Positions 42,131 through 50,335 of a stretch of 64,000 nt of DNA are shown piece after piece (within the stretch, counting starts at the first letter, position 1; each line of letters begins with the position of its first letter). The stretch spans positions 28,251-92,250 of the forward strand of contig JACKAZ010000012.1 in the NCBI GenBank assembly GCA_020634795.1, written 5' to 3'. The notes beneath the pieces were generated by a model, which saw nothing but the letters and a program-made list of their open reading frames with translations, had not been told where the DNA came from and did not search any database. The DNA comes from Ardenticatenales bacterium. GTDB taxonomy: Bacteria; Chloroflexota; Anaerolineae; Ardenticatenales; Ardenticatenaceae. The position numbers and the translations under genes were made by a program.

Positions 42131-42829
42131 CTAGATGCGGCTGAAAATCAGGGCCTTCTTCACCTCGCCGATGGCGCGCGTGATTTCGATTTCGCGTGGG
42201 CAGGCCTTGGTGCAGTTGAAAATGGTGCGGCAGCGCCAGACGCCATCCGGATCGTTGAGGATCGCCAGCCGTTGGGCCGCGCCGTGGTCACGGCTATCGA
42301 AGATGAAGCGGTGCGCTTGCACCACTGCCATCGGCCCCACATATTCCCCATTCGCCCAGAAGCTGGGGCACGAGGTGGTGCAGCAGGCACAGAGGATACA
42401 TTTCGTTGTGTCATCAAAGATTTCGCGCTCGGCGATGCTCTGCTTGCGCTCGGTGGGGGGCGGTGCCGTCTCGTTGATGAGCCAGGGCATCACGCTGCGA
42501 TATTGGGCCATGAACGGCTCCATGTCCACCACCAGGTCCTTGATCACCGGCAGACCGAGCATCGGCTCGACGGTGATCACGTCGGGCAGGTCCTTGAGCA
42601 GCGTTTTGCAAGCCAACTTGTTCTTGCCGTTGATCCGCATCGCATCCGAACCACAGATCCCCATCGCGCAGGAGCGACGCAGGGTTAGCGTGCCATCCTT
42701 GTACCACTTCACCATGTGGAGCGCGTCCAAGACACGGTCGGTGGGGTCCACTTCAAGCTCATATTCACCCCACCACGGGGCGTCGTCCTTCTCTGGATTG
42801 TATCGTTTGATTCGAACCGTTTTTCTCAT
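42131..42829 (-). CDS. sdhB: succinate dehydrogenase iron-sulphur subunit SdhB
   Basis: A 232-residue subunit of complex II, on the cytoplasmic side. It has a [2Fe-2S] site CAMGICGSDAMRINGKNKLAC, a [4Fe-4S] site CILCACCTTSCPSFW and a [3Fe-4S]-type site CRTIFNCTKACPREI. It links the flavin in SdhA to quinone at the membrane anchors. It is last in the sdhC-sdhD-sdhA-sdhB operon, 17 bp after sdhA, and is followed by a strong terminator. Length is normal for the family. Confidence 0.96.
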   Translation of the reverse strand: MRKTVRIKRYNPEKDDAPWWGEYELEVDPTDRVLDALHMVKWYKDGTLTLRRSCAMGICGSDAMRINGKNKLACKTLLKDLPDVITVEPMLGLPVIKDLVVDMEPFMAQYRSVMPWLINETAPPPTERKQSIAEREIFDDTTKCILCACCTTSCPSFWANGEYVGPMAVVQAHRFIFDSRDHGAAQRLAILNDPDGVWRCRTIFNCTKACPREIEITRAIGEVKKALIFSRI

Positions 42830-42846
42830 GATCGCTATCCCCGTAT

Positions 42847-44592
42847 CTAATACTTGCGCTCTTTAGGCTCGAAGTCGGTGATGACCACGGGCTTATAGCT
42901 GATTTCGTAACCACCGCCCGTGCCGCGTCGGATGAGGGTATGCTTGAGCCAATCCGCATCGTTACGCGTTTCGTAGTCCCCGCGTGCATGGGCGCCGCGA
43001 CTTTCGGTGCGATTGATGGCCGAAAGCGCCGTCACTTCCGCGATGTCGAGCAGGTTGCCCAACTCCATCGCTTCCATCAGGTCGGTGTTGAAGCGTTTGC
43101 CCTTGTCTTCCACACCCACCTTCTTGTACCGCTGTTGCAATTCTTTCAGCTTCGTGATAGTTTCGCTCATCAGCTTGTCGGTGCGATAGATTCCCACGCC
43201 ATGCTGCATCGACTCCTGCATCTCGTTGCGGATCTTGGCGGCGGTCGCTTCGTCGGTGCTATTGCTCAGCAGCCGCTCGATCTCGCCCCGCGCCCACCCT
43301 TCTGGATCCTTCGGCAGCGGTTGGAAGTCGATTTCATCCGCGAACTTGGCCATATGTTGTCCGGCCAACTTACCGAAGACCACTAAGTCGGTCAGCGAGT
43401 TGGTGCCGAGGCGGTTGGCCCCGTGTACGGAGACGCAGGCCACCTCGCCTGCCGCATACAAGCCATAAACAGGCTCCCGTTCGACGCCCATGATCACACG
43501 ACCATCCAGATCAGTCGGAATCCCGCCCATCGCGTAATGGGCGGTCGGCTGCACCGGAATCGGGCTGGTGACGGGGTCGACACCCAAGTAGACGCGGGAG
43601 ATTTCCACAATATCAGGCAGCTTCTTCATCAACTGCTCCTCGCCCAAGTGGACCGCATCCAAGTGCACGTAGGGCTTCCCGCCGATACCGCGCCCCTCTT
43701 CGATCTCTAGGTAGATGGCGCGGGAGACCACATCGCGTGAGGCGAGGTCCTTCATGGTGGGGGCGTAGCGCTCCATGAAGCGCTCGCCTTCACTGTTGAG
43801 CAGGATACCCCCCTCCCCGCGCACCCCCTCGGTGATGAGGAAGCCGAGTCGGTAGATGCCGGTTGGGTGGAATTGGAAGAACTCCATATCTTCCAGTTCC
43901 AATCCGTGCCGGAGCAGGATGGCGGGGGCGTCGCCGGTCAACGTGAAGGCGTTGGAGGTCACGCTCCAACATTTCCCCCAGCCGCCGGTCGCCAACATCA
44001 CGGCTTTGGCGTGGAAGGTGTGCAGCTCACCCGTGTCGATCTCGTAGGCAATCACCCCTTTACAGAGGTAACTGTCGCCCTCTTTTTCAATGATGAGGTC
44101 GACCATCTGGTATTCATTGAAGAAGGTCACGTTTTCCTTCATGCACTGCTGATAGAGCGTCTGCAGAATCATGTGGCCGGTGCGGTCAGCGGCGTAGCAG
44201 GAGCGGCGCACCGGCGCTTGGCCGTAGTCACGCGAGTGGCCGCCGAAGGGCCGCTGGGCGATCTTGCCATCGGGCGTACGATCGAAGGGCAGCCCCATGT
44301 GCTCCAGCTCGTAGATCACCTCCGGGGCCATCTTGGCCAGCACCTCGATCGCATCTTGGTCTCCGAGGTAGTCGGAGCCTTTGACCGTGTCGTAGGCGTG
44401 CCAGTGCCAGTTGTCCTCTTCGAGGTTGCCGAGCGACGCCCCGATGCCACCCTGCGCCGCCCCCGTGTGGGAACGGGTCGGGTAGAGTTTGGAGAGCACT
44501 GCCACGTTGGCACCCTTGGCGGCATAGAGGGCGGCCATCAGCCCTGCGCCACCCGCCCCCACGATGATTGCGTCATATTGATGAAAAGCCAT
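42847..44592 (-). CDS. sdhA: succinate dehydrogenase flavoprotein subunit SdhA
   Basis: A 581-residue flavoprotein that oxidises succinate to fumarate. It has a Rossmann FAD site AIIVGAGGAGLMAALYAA, the histidine for covalent FAD in RSHTGAAQGGIGASLGN, substrate-site QFHPTGIYRLGFLITEG, and SVHGANRLGTNSLTDLVVFG. The DRTPDGKIAQRPFGGHSRDY block is typical. It lies between the two membrane-anchor genes and sdhB in one operon. There are no signs of damage. Confidence 0.97.
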   Translation of the reverse strand: MAFHQYDAIIVGAGGAGLMAALYAAKGANVAVLSKLYPTRSHTGAAQGGIGASLGNLEEDNWHWHAYDTVKGSDYLGDQDAIEVLAKMAPEVIYELEHMGLPFDRTPDGKIAQRPFGGHSRDYGQAPVRRSCYAADRTGHMILQTLYQQCMKENVTFFNEYQMVDLIIEKEGDSYLCKGVIAYEIDTGELHTFHAKAVMLATGGWGKCWSVTSNAFTLTGDAPAILLRHGLELEDMEFFQFHPTGIYRLGFLITEGVRGEGGILLNSEGERFMERYAPTMKDLASRDVVSRAIYLEIEEGRGIGGKPYVHLDAVHLGEEQLMKKLPDIVEISRVYLGVDPVTSPIPVQPTAHYAMGGIPTDLDGRVIMGVEREPVYGLYAAGEVACVSVHGANRLGTNSLTDLVVFGKLAGQHMAKFADEIDFQPLPKDPEGWARGEIERLLSNSTDEATAAKIRNEMQESMQHGVGIYRTDKLMSETITKLKELQQRYKKVGVEDKGKRFNTDLMEAMELGNLLDIAEVTALSAINRTESRGAHARGDYETRNDADWLKHTLIRRGTGGGYEISYKPVVITDFEPKERKY

Positions 44593-44620
44593 AACAGTTC
44601 TCTTTCCTAACGGATGGCCG

Positions 44621-45055
44621 TTAGCCCATGTAGGTGTGCAGGAGGCGGCTCATTTCCAGCCACTTCTCTGAATCGAAGGTGAAAATAACATAGGCCCCCA
44701 TGAACAGTAGACCGATATAGACGACCATCAGAATCACTTTGGCGGCCACACGCCAGCCATCGGCGGTGATGTAATCTTCGATCACGTAGCGCATGCCGTT
44801 GGTGCCATGGGTGAAGGTGAAGAAGAGCAGCGCAAGGTCAAAAGTGCGCCATCCCGCATTCTGCCACCGTTCAGCGATGGTCAGGAAAGTAATTTCCGCC
44901 ACGTCGACCACAAAGTGCATGTAGAACATGTGGAAGAGGGCGATGAAGAGCAAGATCAGGCCGCTGACGCGCATAAAGAACCATGCGAACAGCTCGAAAT
45001 TACTGGCGCGCGGCACTGTGGCGCCCTGTCGTTGGAGATTGGCGGTCGTTTGCAT
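44621..45055 (-). CDS. sdhD: succinate dehydrogenase hydrophobic anchor subunit SdhD
   Basis: A 144-residue membrane protein with three helices (about 20-45, 65-90 and 105-130). HMFYMHF in the first helix and the HGTNGMRYVIEDYI motif fit the SdhC/SdhD quinone- and haem-binding family. It starts 9 bp after sdhC ends and 28 bp before sdhA. Which of the two anchors is called C and which D rests on gene order. Confidence 0.88.
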   Translation of the reverse strand: MQTTANLQRQGATVPRASNFELFAWFFMRVSGLILLFIALFHMFYMHFVVDVAEITFLTIAERWQNAGWRTFDLALLFFTFTHGTNGMRYVIEDYITADGWRVAAKVILMVVYIGLLFMGAYVIFTFDSEKWLEMSRLLHTYMG

Positions 45056-45064
45056 GATGTGCTC

Positions 45065-45460
45065 CTAGAGATGGCTGATGATCGATGCGATGATCGCGAG
45101 GGTCGTCGGAATGAAGATGACCAAGAATAGCGCCACTTGGAGCATCACCGCTTGACGCTGGTACTTCCAGAGTCGCGGCATGAAATCTTGTAAGGTGATC
45201 CGCGTCCCGTTAAAGGCATGCCAGATCAACGCAAAGAAGAGGAAAATGTGGCCGACTCGGGAGACGGGGTGGTGGTAAATGGCGGCCAGCTTGTTGAAAA
45301 GATCAGGCCCGAAGCTGATCAGGTAGATGTCGAAGATGTGTAGCGCGAGGAAAAGGAAGACACCGACGCCCGTTGCGCGGTGGAGCAGCCATGACCACTG
45401 GCCCTCTTCGCCACGGTAGCGTAGCCCCTCCAAGAGCGTGTTATAGGTGTTTGTGGCCAT
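45065..45460 (-). CDS. sdhC: succinate dehydrogenase cytochrome b556 subunit SdhC
   Basis: A 131-residue membrane subunit with three helices. LHRATGVGVFLFLALHIFDI holds the haem-ligand histidine region, and IWHAFNGTRITLQDFMPRLW follows the second helix. It is first in the operon, with an AGGAGG box 11 bp before the ATG and a well-formed promoter upstream. With SdhD it anchors SdhAB and reduces quinone. Confidence 0.92.
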   Translation of the reverse strand: MATNTYNTLLEGLRYRGEEGQWSWLLHRATGVGVFLFLALHIFDIYLISFGPDLFNKLAAIYHHPVSRVGHIFLFFALIWHAFNGTRITLQDFMPRLWKYQRQAVMLQVALFLVIFIPTTLAIIASIISHL

Positions 45461-45522
45461 AAGGTTCCCCCCTCCTTCGGGTGGTTGGGCTTATCTTGTG
45501 AAATTTGGTACTAATGCTCCGT

Positions 45523-45551
45523 AGTATACCGTCACTCGCCAACGAGCGCAA
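45523..45551 (-). promoter_or_regulatory. sigma70-type promoter of sdhCDAB
   Basis: On the minus strand TTGCGC (45546-45551) and TATACT (45523-45528) are 17 bp apart, giving a leader of about 60 nt. Confidence 0.7.
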
Positions 45552-46104
45552 GGTGGATTTTCATTCCGCCGTTGTAACCCAAAAATGATTTTCGGGCCAT
45601 TGCACATTATCAGTAACAGGCATGACAATGCGCAGACACCAAAGCGCGTGCCATGTCACAAATCTGCGCAACGGTGGCTTGGGCTAGAGGAGCGAGATGC
45701 CGGTTTGCTCGATCTTCCACGCTAGTAGCGCGGGCCTAGATACGGAGACAGGTGGGAATGGAGCTAGGGGAGCTAGGGGAGCTAGAGGAGCTGGGGGGTA
45801 GGGGGGACGCAAGGCGTATACGGGATCTTCCACCACCTATACTACCCGATGGCGGAGCTATCTGTCGGGCAATCAGGGTGAAAAGGCGCCCAGAGGATGG
45901 AGCGTCCGCGCAGGTGGCGGGTTCCGCTTGCCGGTAGGGCCACAGCGGTGAATTCATTCCCCCTGTTGGGGCCGCGCGACGCAGCTTTAACCCTATAAAG
46001 GCTTCCGCCAAGCTGTACTAGCCGATGCTCGTCCCGAAACTTCTCTGGTCGAAAGGGCTGGCAGCACCGCGCTCTCCATTGTGCTACGCTACAAGGTGCC
46101 GTTC
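45552..46104. other. intergenic DNA with GGAGCTAGG repeats and a palindromic element
   Basis: No gene recognised. Tandem GGGAGCTA/GGAGCTAG units lie at about 45757-45795. A palindromic motif with GGTGAATTCATTCCCCCTGT occurs at 45947-45967, related to elements at 28070 and 63870. Confidence 0.6.
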
Positions 46105-46590
46105 TTACTCCCAACGACCTTCATTATGACGCAACCGATCTTGGATCATACGCTTCAACGTTGCCTCATCCTTCACTTCCAAGAACCGAAACAATCGCTC
46201 AATCCTCTCGGCAAGTATTTTCGCTCCCCATTCATAAGAGTACACTTTTCTACTGATAAATTGTCGCATGAGTTTTCGTGTCAGAATATCTTCTCCTGAT
46301 TCAACTTCAGCTAACGTCAACGTAGCATACCAGCCGAACTCTCCTCCGCTGCGAAGTAACACGAATGGTGGAAAGCGTGTCCCTACTTTCCCAACAAAAC
46401 TTCCTGACACGCCATCCTGCAGTACGAACAACAAGTTGCCAATACTTGCACGGTACATCACTTGGCATTCACGCCCTTCACGTTCACCGTAACACTCAGC
46501 CAATTCGAAGGCGTATTTGCTGAGTGTTTCCCCATAGACACGTTCTGTCTCATCTATAAATGGTTGGCATTCTTGGCACGTAGCATTCAT
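46105..46590 (-). CDS. immunity-like hypothetical protein, copy 2
   Basis: A 161-residue cytosolic protein paralogous to the next gene upstream. Both begin ECQPFIDETER and share GRECQVMYRASIGNLLFVLQ with a following Asp-Gly, then a PPFVLL or PPLVLL motif, and differ most in the C-terminal half. The family is not recognised. Its position directly after a duplicated toxin tail, with the same stop-start overlap (ATGA), points to an immunity protein. A GGGAGAGG box precedes the ATG. Divergence from copy 1 suggests neutralisation of a different toxin variant. Confidence 0.7.
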   Translation of the reverse strand: MNATCQECQPFIDETERVYGETLSKYAFELAECYGEREGRECQVMYRASIGNLLFVLQDGVSGSFVGKVGTRFPPFVLLRSGGEFGWYATLTLAEVESGEDILTRKLMRQFISRKVYSYEWGAKILAERIERLFRFLEVKDEATLKRMIQDRLRHNEGRWE

Positions 46591-46706
46591 TGATCCTCTC
46601 CCTCACCTGAACCGGACAAGATTTCAGAGGCATCTGCTGCAATGCCTGCACCTTGTCCTAATGTTGCACCACTGACTCTCCCCAACTGGCTTGCTCGCCA
46701 CTCGCC
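46587..46706 (-). pseudogene. orphan toxin C-terminal tail (39 codons)
   Basis: The minus strand between the two immunity-like genes encodes GEWRASQLGRVSGATLGQ and onward to a GEGEDQ stop. It matches the last 38 residues of the toxin at 47209-48465 (GEWRASHLGKVGGAGLGQ...EEYDQ). Homology starts directly at the stop codon of immunity copy 1, and there is no start codon for the fragment. The unit toxin tail plus immunity gene was therefore duplicated in tandem. Confidence 0.85.
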
Positions 46707-46708
46707 AT

Positions 46709-47194
46709 CTATATAAGCGTTTTGCGCCGTTTGTCTACAACGCCATCTGCTTGCTGAGTAAGCCACCCAGCATCAGATGACTCCAATAACAAAAACAATT
46801 GAAGGCTATGCTCTGCAAGCAAATCACTCTGCCATGCAAAAAAGTCGATTTTACCTTTCCGAATCGCTTTATCTACGCGCATATCGTAAACAAGATTACC
46901 AAGCGCAATTTCGGTTAATGTCACCACATGATACCAATTGTAATCGCCGCGATCTCCCAATAGAACGAGGGGAGGCAGTGATTGAGTGCGTACGCCAAGA
47001 AAACAACTAGGCGCGCCATCCTGGAGTACGAACAACAAGTTGCCAATACTCGCGCGGTACATTACTTGGCATTCACGCCCTTGACGCATACCCTCGCACT
47101 CGGAAAACTCGAAGCCGTATTTACGAATCGTTGGCCCGAAAAGCCGTTCTGTCTCATCTATAAATGGTTGACACTCTTTGCAATCACTGTTCAT
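46709..47194 (-). CDS. immunity-like hypothetical protein, copy 1
   Basis: A 161-residue protein paralogous to copy 2 (shared ECQPFIDETER and ASIGNLLFVLQDG). It starts 15 bp after the toxin stop, with AGAGG about 10 bp upstream; an alternative start at 47212 overlaps the toxin stop. The toxin-then-small-gene order on one strand is the standard polymorphic-toxin arrangement, so this is the likely cognate immunity protein. Two conserved N-terminal Cys (CKEC) may bind metal. No known family was recognised. Confidence 0.72.
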   Translation of the reverse strand: MNSDCKECQPFIDETERLFGPTIRKYGFEFSECEGMRQGRECQVMYRASIGNLLFVLQDGAPSCFLGVRTQSLPPLVLLGDRGDYNWYHVVTLTEIALGNLVYDMRVDKAIRKGKIDFFAWQSDLLAEHSLQLFLLLESSDAGWLTQQADGVVDKRRKTLI

Positions 47195-47208
47195 TGACCA
47201 TATTCCTC

Positions 47209-48465
47209 TCATTGATCATATTCTTCCCCAAGTTCAGGCATATCAACTACATCCGACACAATGCCTGAGCCTTGCCCCAATCCTGCACCGCCAACTTTGC
47301 CCAAGTGACTTGCTCGCCACTCGCCTGTCAACAGCCAAGCATTGCCCTGTTGAGTGTACCCATACTGGTAGGCGGTGCGTTGTAACTCTCGAATCTCCAC
47401 CGCTGTGTAGGATTCTTTCCTAAACTGGTCAGCAAGCACCTCCGCAATACTCTCCCCGTGCAACTCAATCCGCGGCACGCCTGCCTCGAACTGCGAACGG
47501 AGGAACTCGCGGTTCACCAACTCACCACGATAGGTTGTATTCACCTTCGGAGTGCGTGGGTGCAGACGCTCCCACACGCCATCGGGAGTGCTGTAGTAGC
47601 GACCGCCATTGGTGGTCGCTTCTTCGATGTAACCTAGATAGCCGCGCGTGGGATTGGCTCTGAAAGCCCCCAACACCACACGATCACCCGCACCCACGAT
47701 ATGCGTCGATTCGTCTGCAATGTAGCGCGACAGTGCCGCCTCCGCACGTGACCCGCGTGACACTGTCGCCAGTTCCTCCGCCGCACGCACCGGGTTGCCC
47801 AAACGCGCTCCGATTTCAGCCGCATCCGCGCTAATGCGCGTGGCACGACCCGCTTTGGCCGCAGCAGCCGCTCTATCAGCTCCCTTCGCTCCGAAGACTG
47901 TCGTCACTATCGCCATCGTGCCGCGCCCGATGGCCCGCCACGGTCGGCCGTTGTTCCAATCTTCAACATATGGCGCCTTGATCGCTTCCCACAGTTCGCG
48001 CGGATGCGTGATGCCATACCAAAGTCCTTTTGCCGCGCCAACGGGGTCACGGACAATCGCCACCAGCCCCGTCACCATATCCGCGCCTTCAGCCCACATC
48101 CCGCTGAAGAAGTCACTGACATGGCCCCAGAACCCCTTGCCGCCATCAGTCGGCATATCACCGCCAACAAACAGTGCCGCGGCTTCCTCTTCGGCAGCCC
48201 GCAGCACGTCACGGATACGCAATGTCACAGCGCTGGCTTCGCCCAACGCAGCGCTCAGCCGCTGGCAAGCCGGCAGCACCTCGCTGTCCATCTCTTGCAG
48301 AAGGCTCTCAGCCCCCGCCCCAACCCAAGCGCCACCCCGCAACGCATCCACCTGCTGCGCGATGCGATCCCTAAGGTGCGTGGTTAGCTGCTCCTGGTCG
48401 CCAAACTTTTGTGCAATCGCTTCGAGCTTCTCATAGTTGGCTTGAACAATCGTTGCTTGACCCAT
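47209..48465 (-). CDS. WXG100-type polymorphic toxin
   Basis: A 418-residue protein. Residues ~1-100 are helical with the central Trp47-x-Gly49 (GGAWVGAGA), matching the WXG100/ESAT-6-like secretion domain used by type VII systems. A pre-toxin linker follows, with WGHVSDFFSGMWAEGADM and a hydrophobic Ala-rich stretch (~170-200). The C-terminal ~150 residues begin at GAGDRVVLGAFRANPTRGYL with YYSTPDGVWERL and NREFLRSQFEAGVPRIELHG. This resembles C-terminal toxin domains in CdiA/polymorphic toxins thought to be RNases, though I cannot name the catalytic residues. Type VII machinery genes are not in the window. Confidence 0.75.
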   Translation of the reverse strand: MGQATIVQANYEKLEAIAQKFGDQEQLTTHLRDRIAQQVDALRGGAWVGAGAESLLQEMDSEVLPACQRLSAALGEASAVTLRIRDVLRAAEEEAAALFVGGDMPTDGGKGFWGHVSDFFSGMWAEGADMVTGLVAIVRDPVGAAKGLWYGITHPRELWEAIKAPYVEDWNNGRPWRAIGRGTMAIVTTVFGAKGADRAAAAAKAGRATRISADAAEIGARLGNPVRAAEELATVSRGSRAEAALSRYIADESTHIVGAGDRVVLGAFRANPTRGYLGYIEEATTNGGRYYSTPDGVWERLHPRTPKVNTTYRGELVNREFLRSQFEAGVPRIELHGESIAEVLADQFRKESYTAVEIRELQRTAYQYGYTQQGNAWLLTGEWRASHLGKVGGAGLGQGSGIVSDVVDMPELGEEYDQ

Positions 48466-48534
48466 ACGCCCTCATTCACAAACTACCTAATATTCAATCC
48501 AGCAATCCAATCATCATCTATGCTACCAGTTTTC

Positions 48535-50103
48535 GGTATCACCTCAAAAACTCGCGGTAAAAGCGAAGCGGAAGGTCGAGCAGTTAGGTAGCTGCCCGAT
48601 CAGTCGCCGCAGTGTGGTAGAGTATGGGAAATCATCAAGTAAGTGAGTCTCTCTAAGCATGTTAGAGCAACTGAACCTGGACGCGATTGACGACCTAGCT
48701 GGCGCACAGCAAGCGCTGCGGCTGGTACTCAATCTCGTGGAAGAGCTCAAACAAGAAAACCAAGCGCTGCGCGAGCAGGTGCAACAGTTACGCGATGAAA
48801 TCGCGCGGCTGAAGGGCGAACAAGGTCGCCCCGCCATCAAGGGCAACAAGAAGAAGGCCCCAGACCACTCCTCCGAGCGCGAGCGCAAGCAGCGTAGGCC
48901 GCGCCGCAAGCGAAGCAAGCTCGACCAGATCAAGATTGATCGCGAGGAAGTGCTGCAGCGAAAGCAAAATTGGCGACTTGCTAGCCCAGATGGGGATTTC
49001 GATCTCGGCGGGACAGATATCTAACCTGCTGGTCAAACAGAGTGCGCCCTGGCAGGCCGAAGCCGCGAGCGTCTTGCAGGCCGGTCTGGCGAGTAGCGAC
49101 TGGCAGCACCTAGATGACACGGCCACGCGCGTCAATGGAGTCAATCACTACTGTCACGTGCTGTGCAACCCCTTCTACAGTTGGTACGCCACGCGCCCGC
49201 GCAAGGATCGTCTAACGCTGATCGCGGTGCTGCAGCACACGGCTGAGCCGCGCTACCTGATCAATCGGCAGACCTTCGACTACTTGGCGAGCTTCAACGT
49301 GCCGCAGTGGGCGCAAGCCCTTATCGGCCAGTGGCCACATGACGCGCCCATCGTGCAGGAGACGATCCAAGCGTGGCTGGCACGCGACTTGGCCGGGCGG
49401 CTCAATGACCAACAGCAGGCCCGCGTCCTGGAAGCGGCGGCCCTGAGTGCCTACTACGCACAGGAGGAGGTGCCGCTGATTCTGATTCTGCTGACCGACG
49501 ACGCGAGCCAGTTCCGGCATTTGAGTGAGACGCACGCCTTGTGTTGGATTCATGAAGGCCGCCACTACAAGAAACTGACCCCCTTCGTGCCGCTCCATCG
49601 CGACCTGCTCGACGATTTCTTAGGCGAATTTTGGGCCTACTATCACCAGCTCCAACAGTATCGTGCCGACCCGCAACCCGCGGACGCGGCCCGCTTACGG
49701 CAACGCTTTGAGGAGCTATTCACCACCGAGACTGGTTATGCGGCTCTCGACAAGCGGATTGCGCTCACCTACGCCAAAGGCGAGCAGTTGCTGGTGGTAC
49801 TCGACCATCCCACGCTGCCCCTGCACAACAATCCAGCGGAGTTAGCTGCCCGCCAGCGCGTGCGTAAACGCGATGTCAGCTTTGGCCCGCGCACCCAAGA
49901 AGGCGTCACGGCCTGGGATACCTTCATGTCCCTCGCCGAGACCACCAAGAAGTTGGGCCTCAGCTTCTATGAGTACGTACTCGACCGCGTGGCACAGCGC
50001 AACGCCATTCCCCCCTTAGCCGATCTGATCCGCCAACAGAGCGATGCCGCTACCATCCCTATACCTCCTTAATCCCCTTCCCCCGGATTATTGAGGTGAT
50101 ACC
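48535..50103. mobile_element. damaged IS66-like insertion sequence
   Basis: Terminal inverted repeats GGTATCACCTCAA are perfect for 13 bp at both ends (48535-48547 and 50091-50103 inverted), with partial matching beyond. The element is 1,569 bp long. I see no target duplication. The transposase inside has an internal deletion. Confidence 0.75.
48659..50072 (+). pseudogene. IS66-like transposase with internal deletion and frame change
   Basis: The 5' part (48659-49024) encodes the N-terminal coiled coil (LREQVQQLRDEIARLKGEQG) and basic linker up to IKIDREEVLQ. The 3' part, in another frame, resumes at ESKIGDLLAQMGISISAGQ (about 48960) and runs intact to 50072, with HLDDTATRVNG, ALCWIHEGRHYKK and LPLHNNPAELAARQRV (DDE core). 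The usual ~100-residue segment between these parts is missing. The junction near 48950-48965 creates a frameshift, so no full transposase can be made. Confidence 0.8.
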
Positions 50104-50234
50104 ATTGCCCTATGTAAAGAGGAGGGTTGATCGACTGCAATCGAGGCAACGACCGAACGAGGAAGCGCCGATTACAGGAGCCGTCCCAAATTATGACCCA
50201 TACTGACCCCCATTCCCCACTTTCTGTGGAGCTA

Positions 50235-50243
50235 TGGTATACT
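50235..50243 (+). promoter_or_regulatory. extended -10 promoter for prfC
   Basis: TGGTATACT is an extended -10 (TG-n-TATACT). No clear -35 was found. The predicted start site lies at the foot of the following hairpin. Confidence 0.5.
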
Positions 50244-50249
50244 TTGTCA

Positions 50250-50288
50250 AGGAACGACGCAGATGTGCGGCGACGTTCCTCGTTTTTT
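50250..50288 (+). terminator. terminator-like hairpin in the prfC leader
   Basis: AGGAACG pairs with CGTTCCT, with an inner CGC/GCG pairing, followed by CG and six T residues. It lies 7 bp after the -10 box and 48 bp before the prfC start. It may be an attenuator or the end of a very short RNA. Confidence 0.6.
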
Positions 50289-50335
50289 GTTTAACGGTCG
50301 TCATTCGATATATTAATCACTACACGAAATAGACA

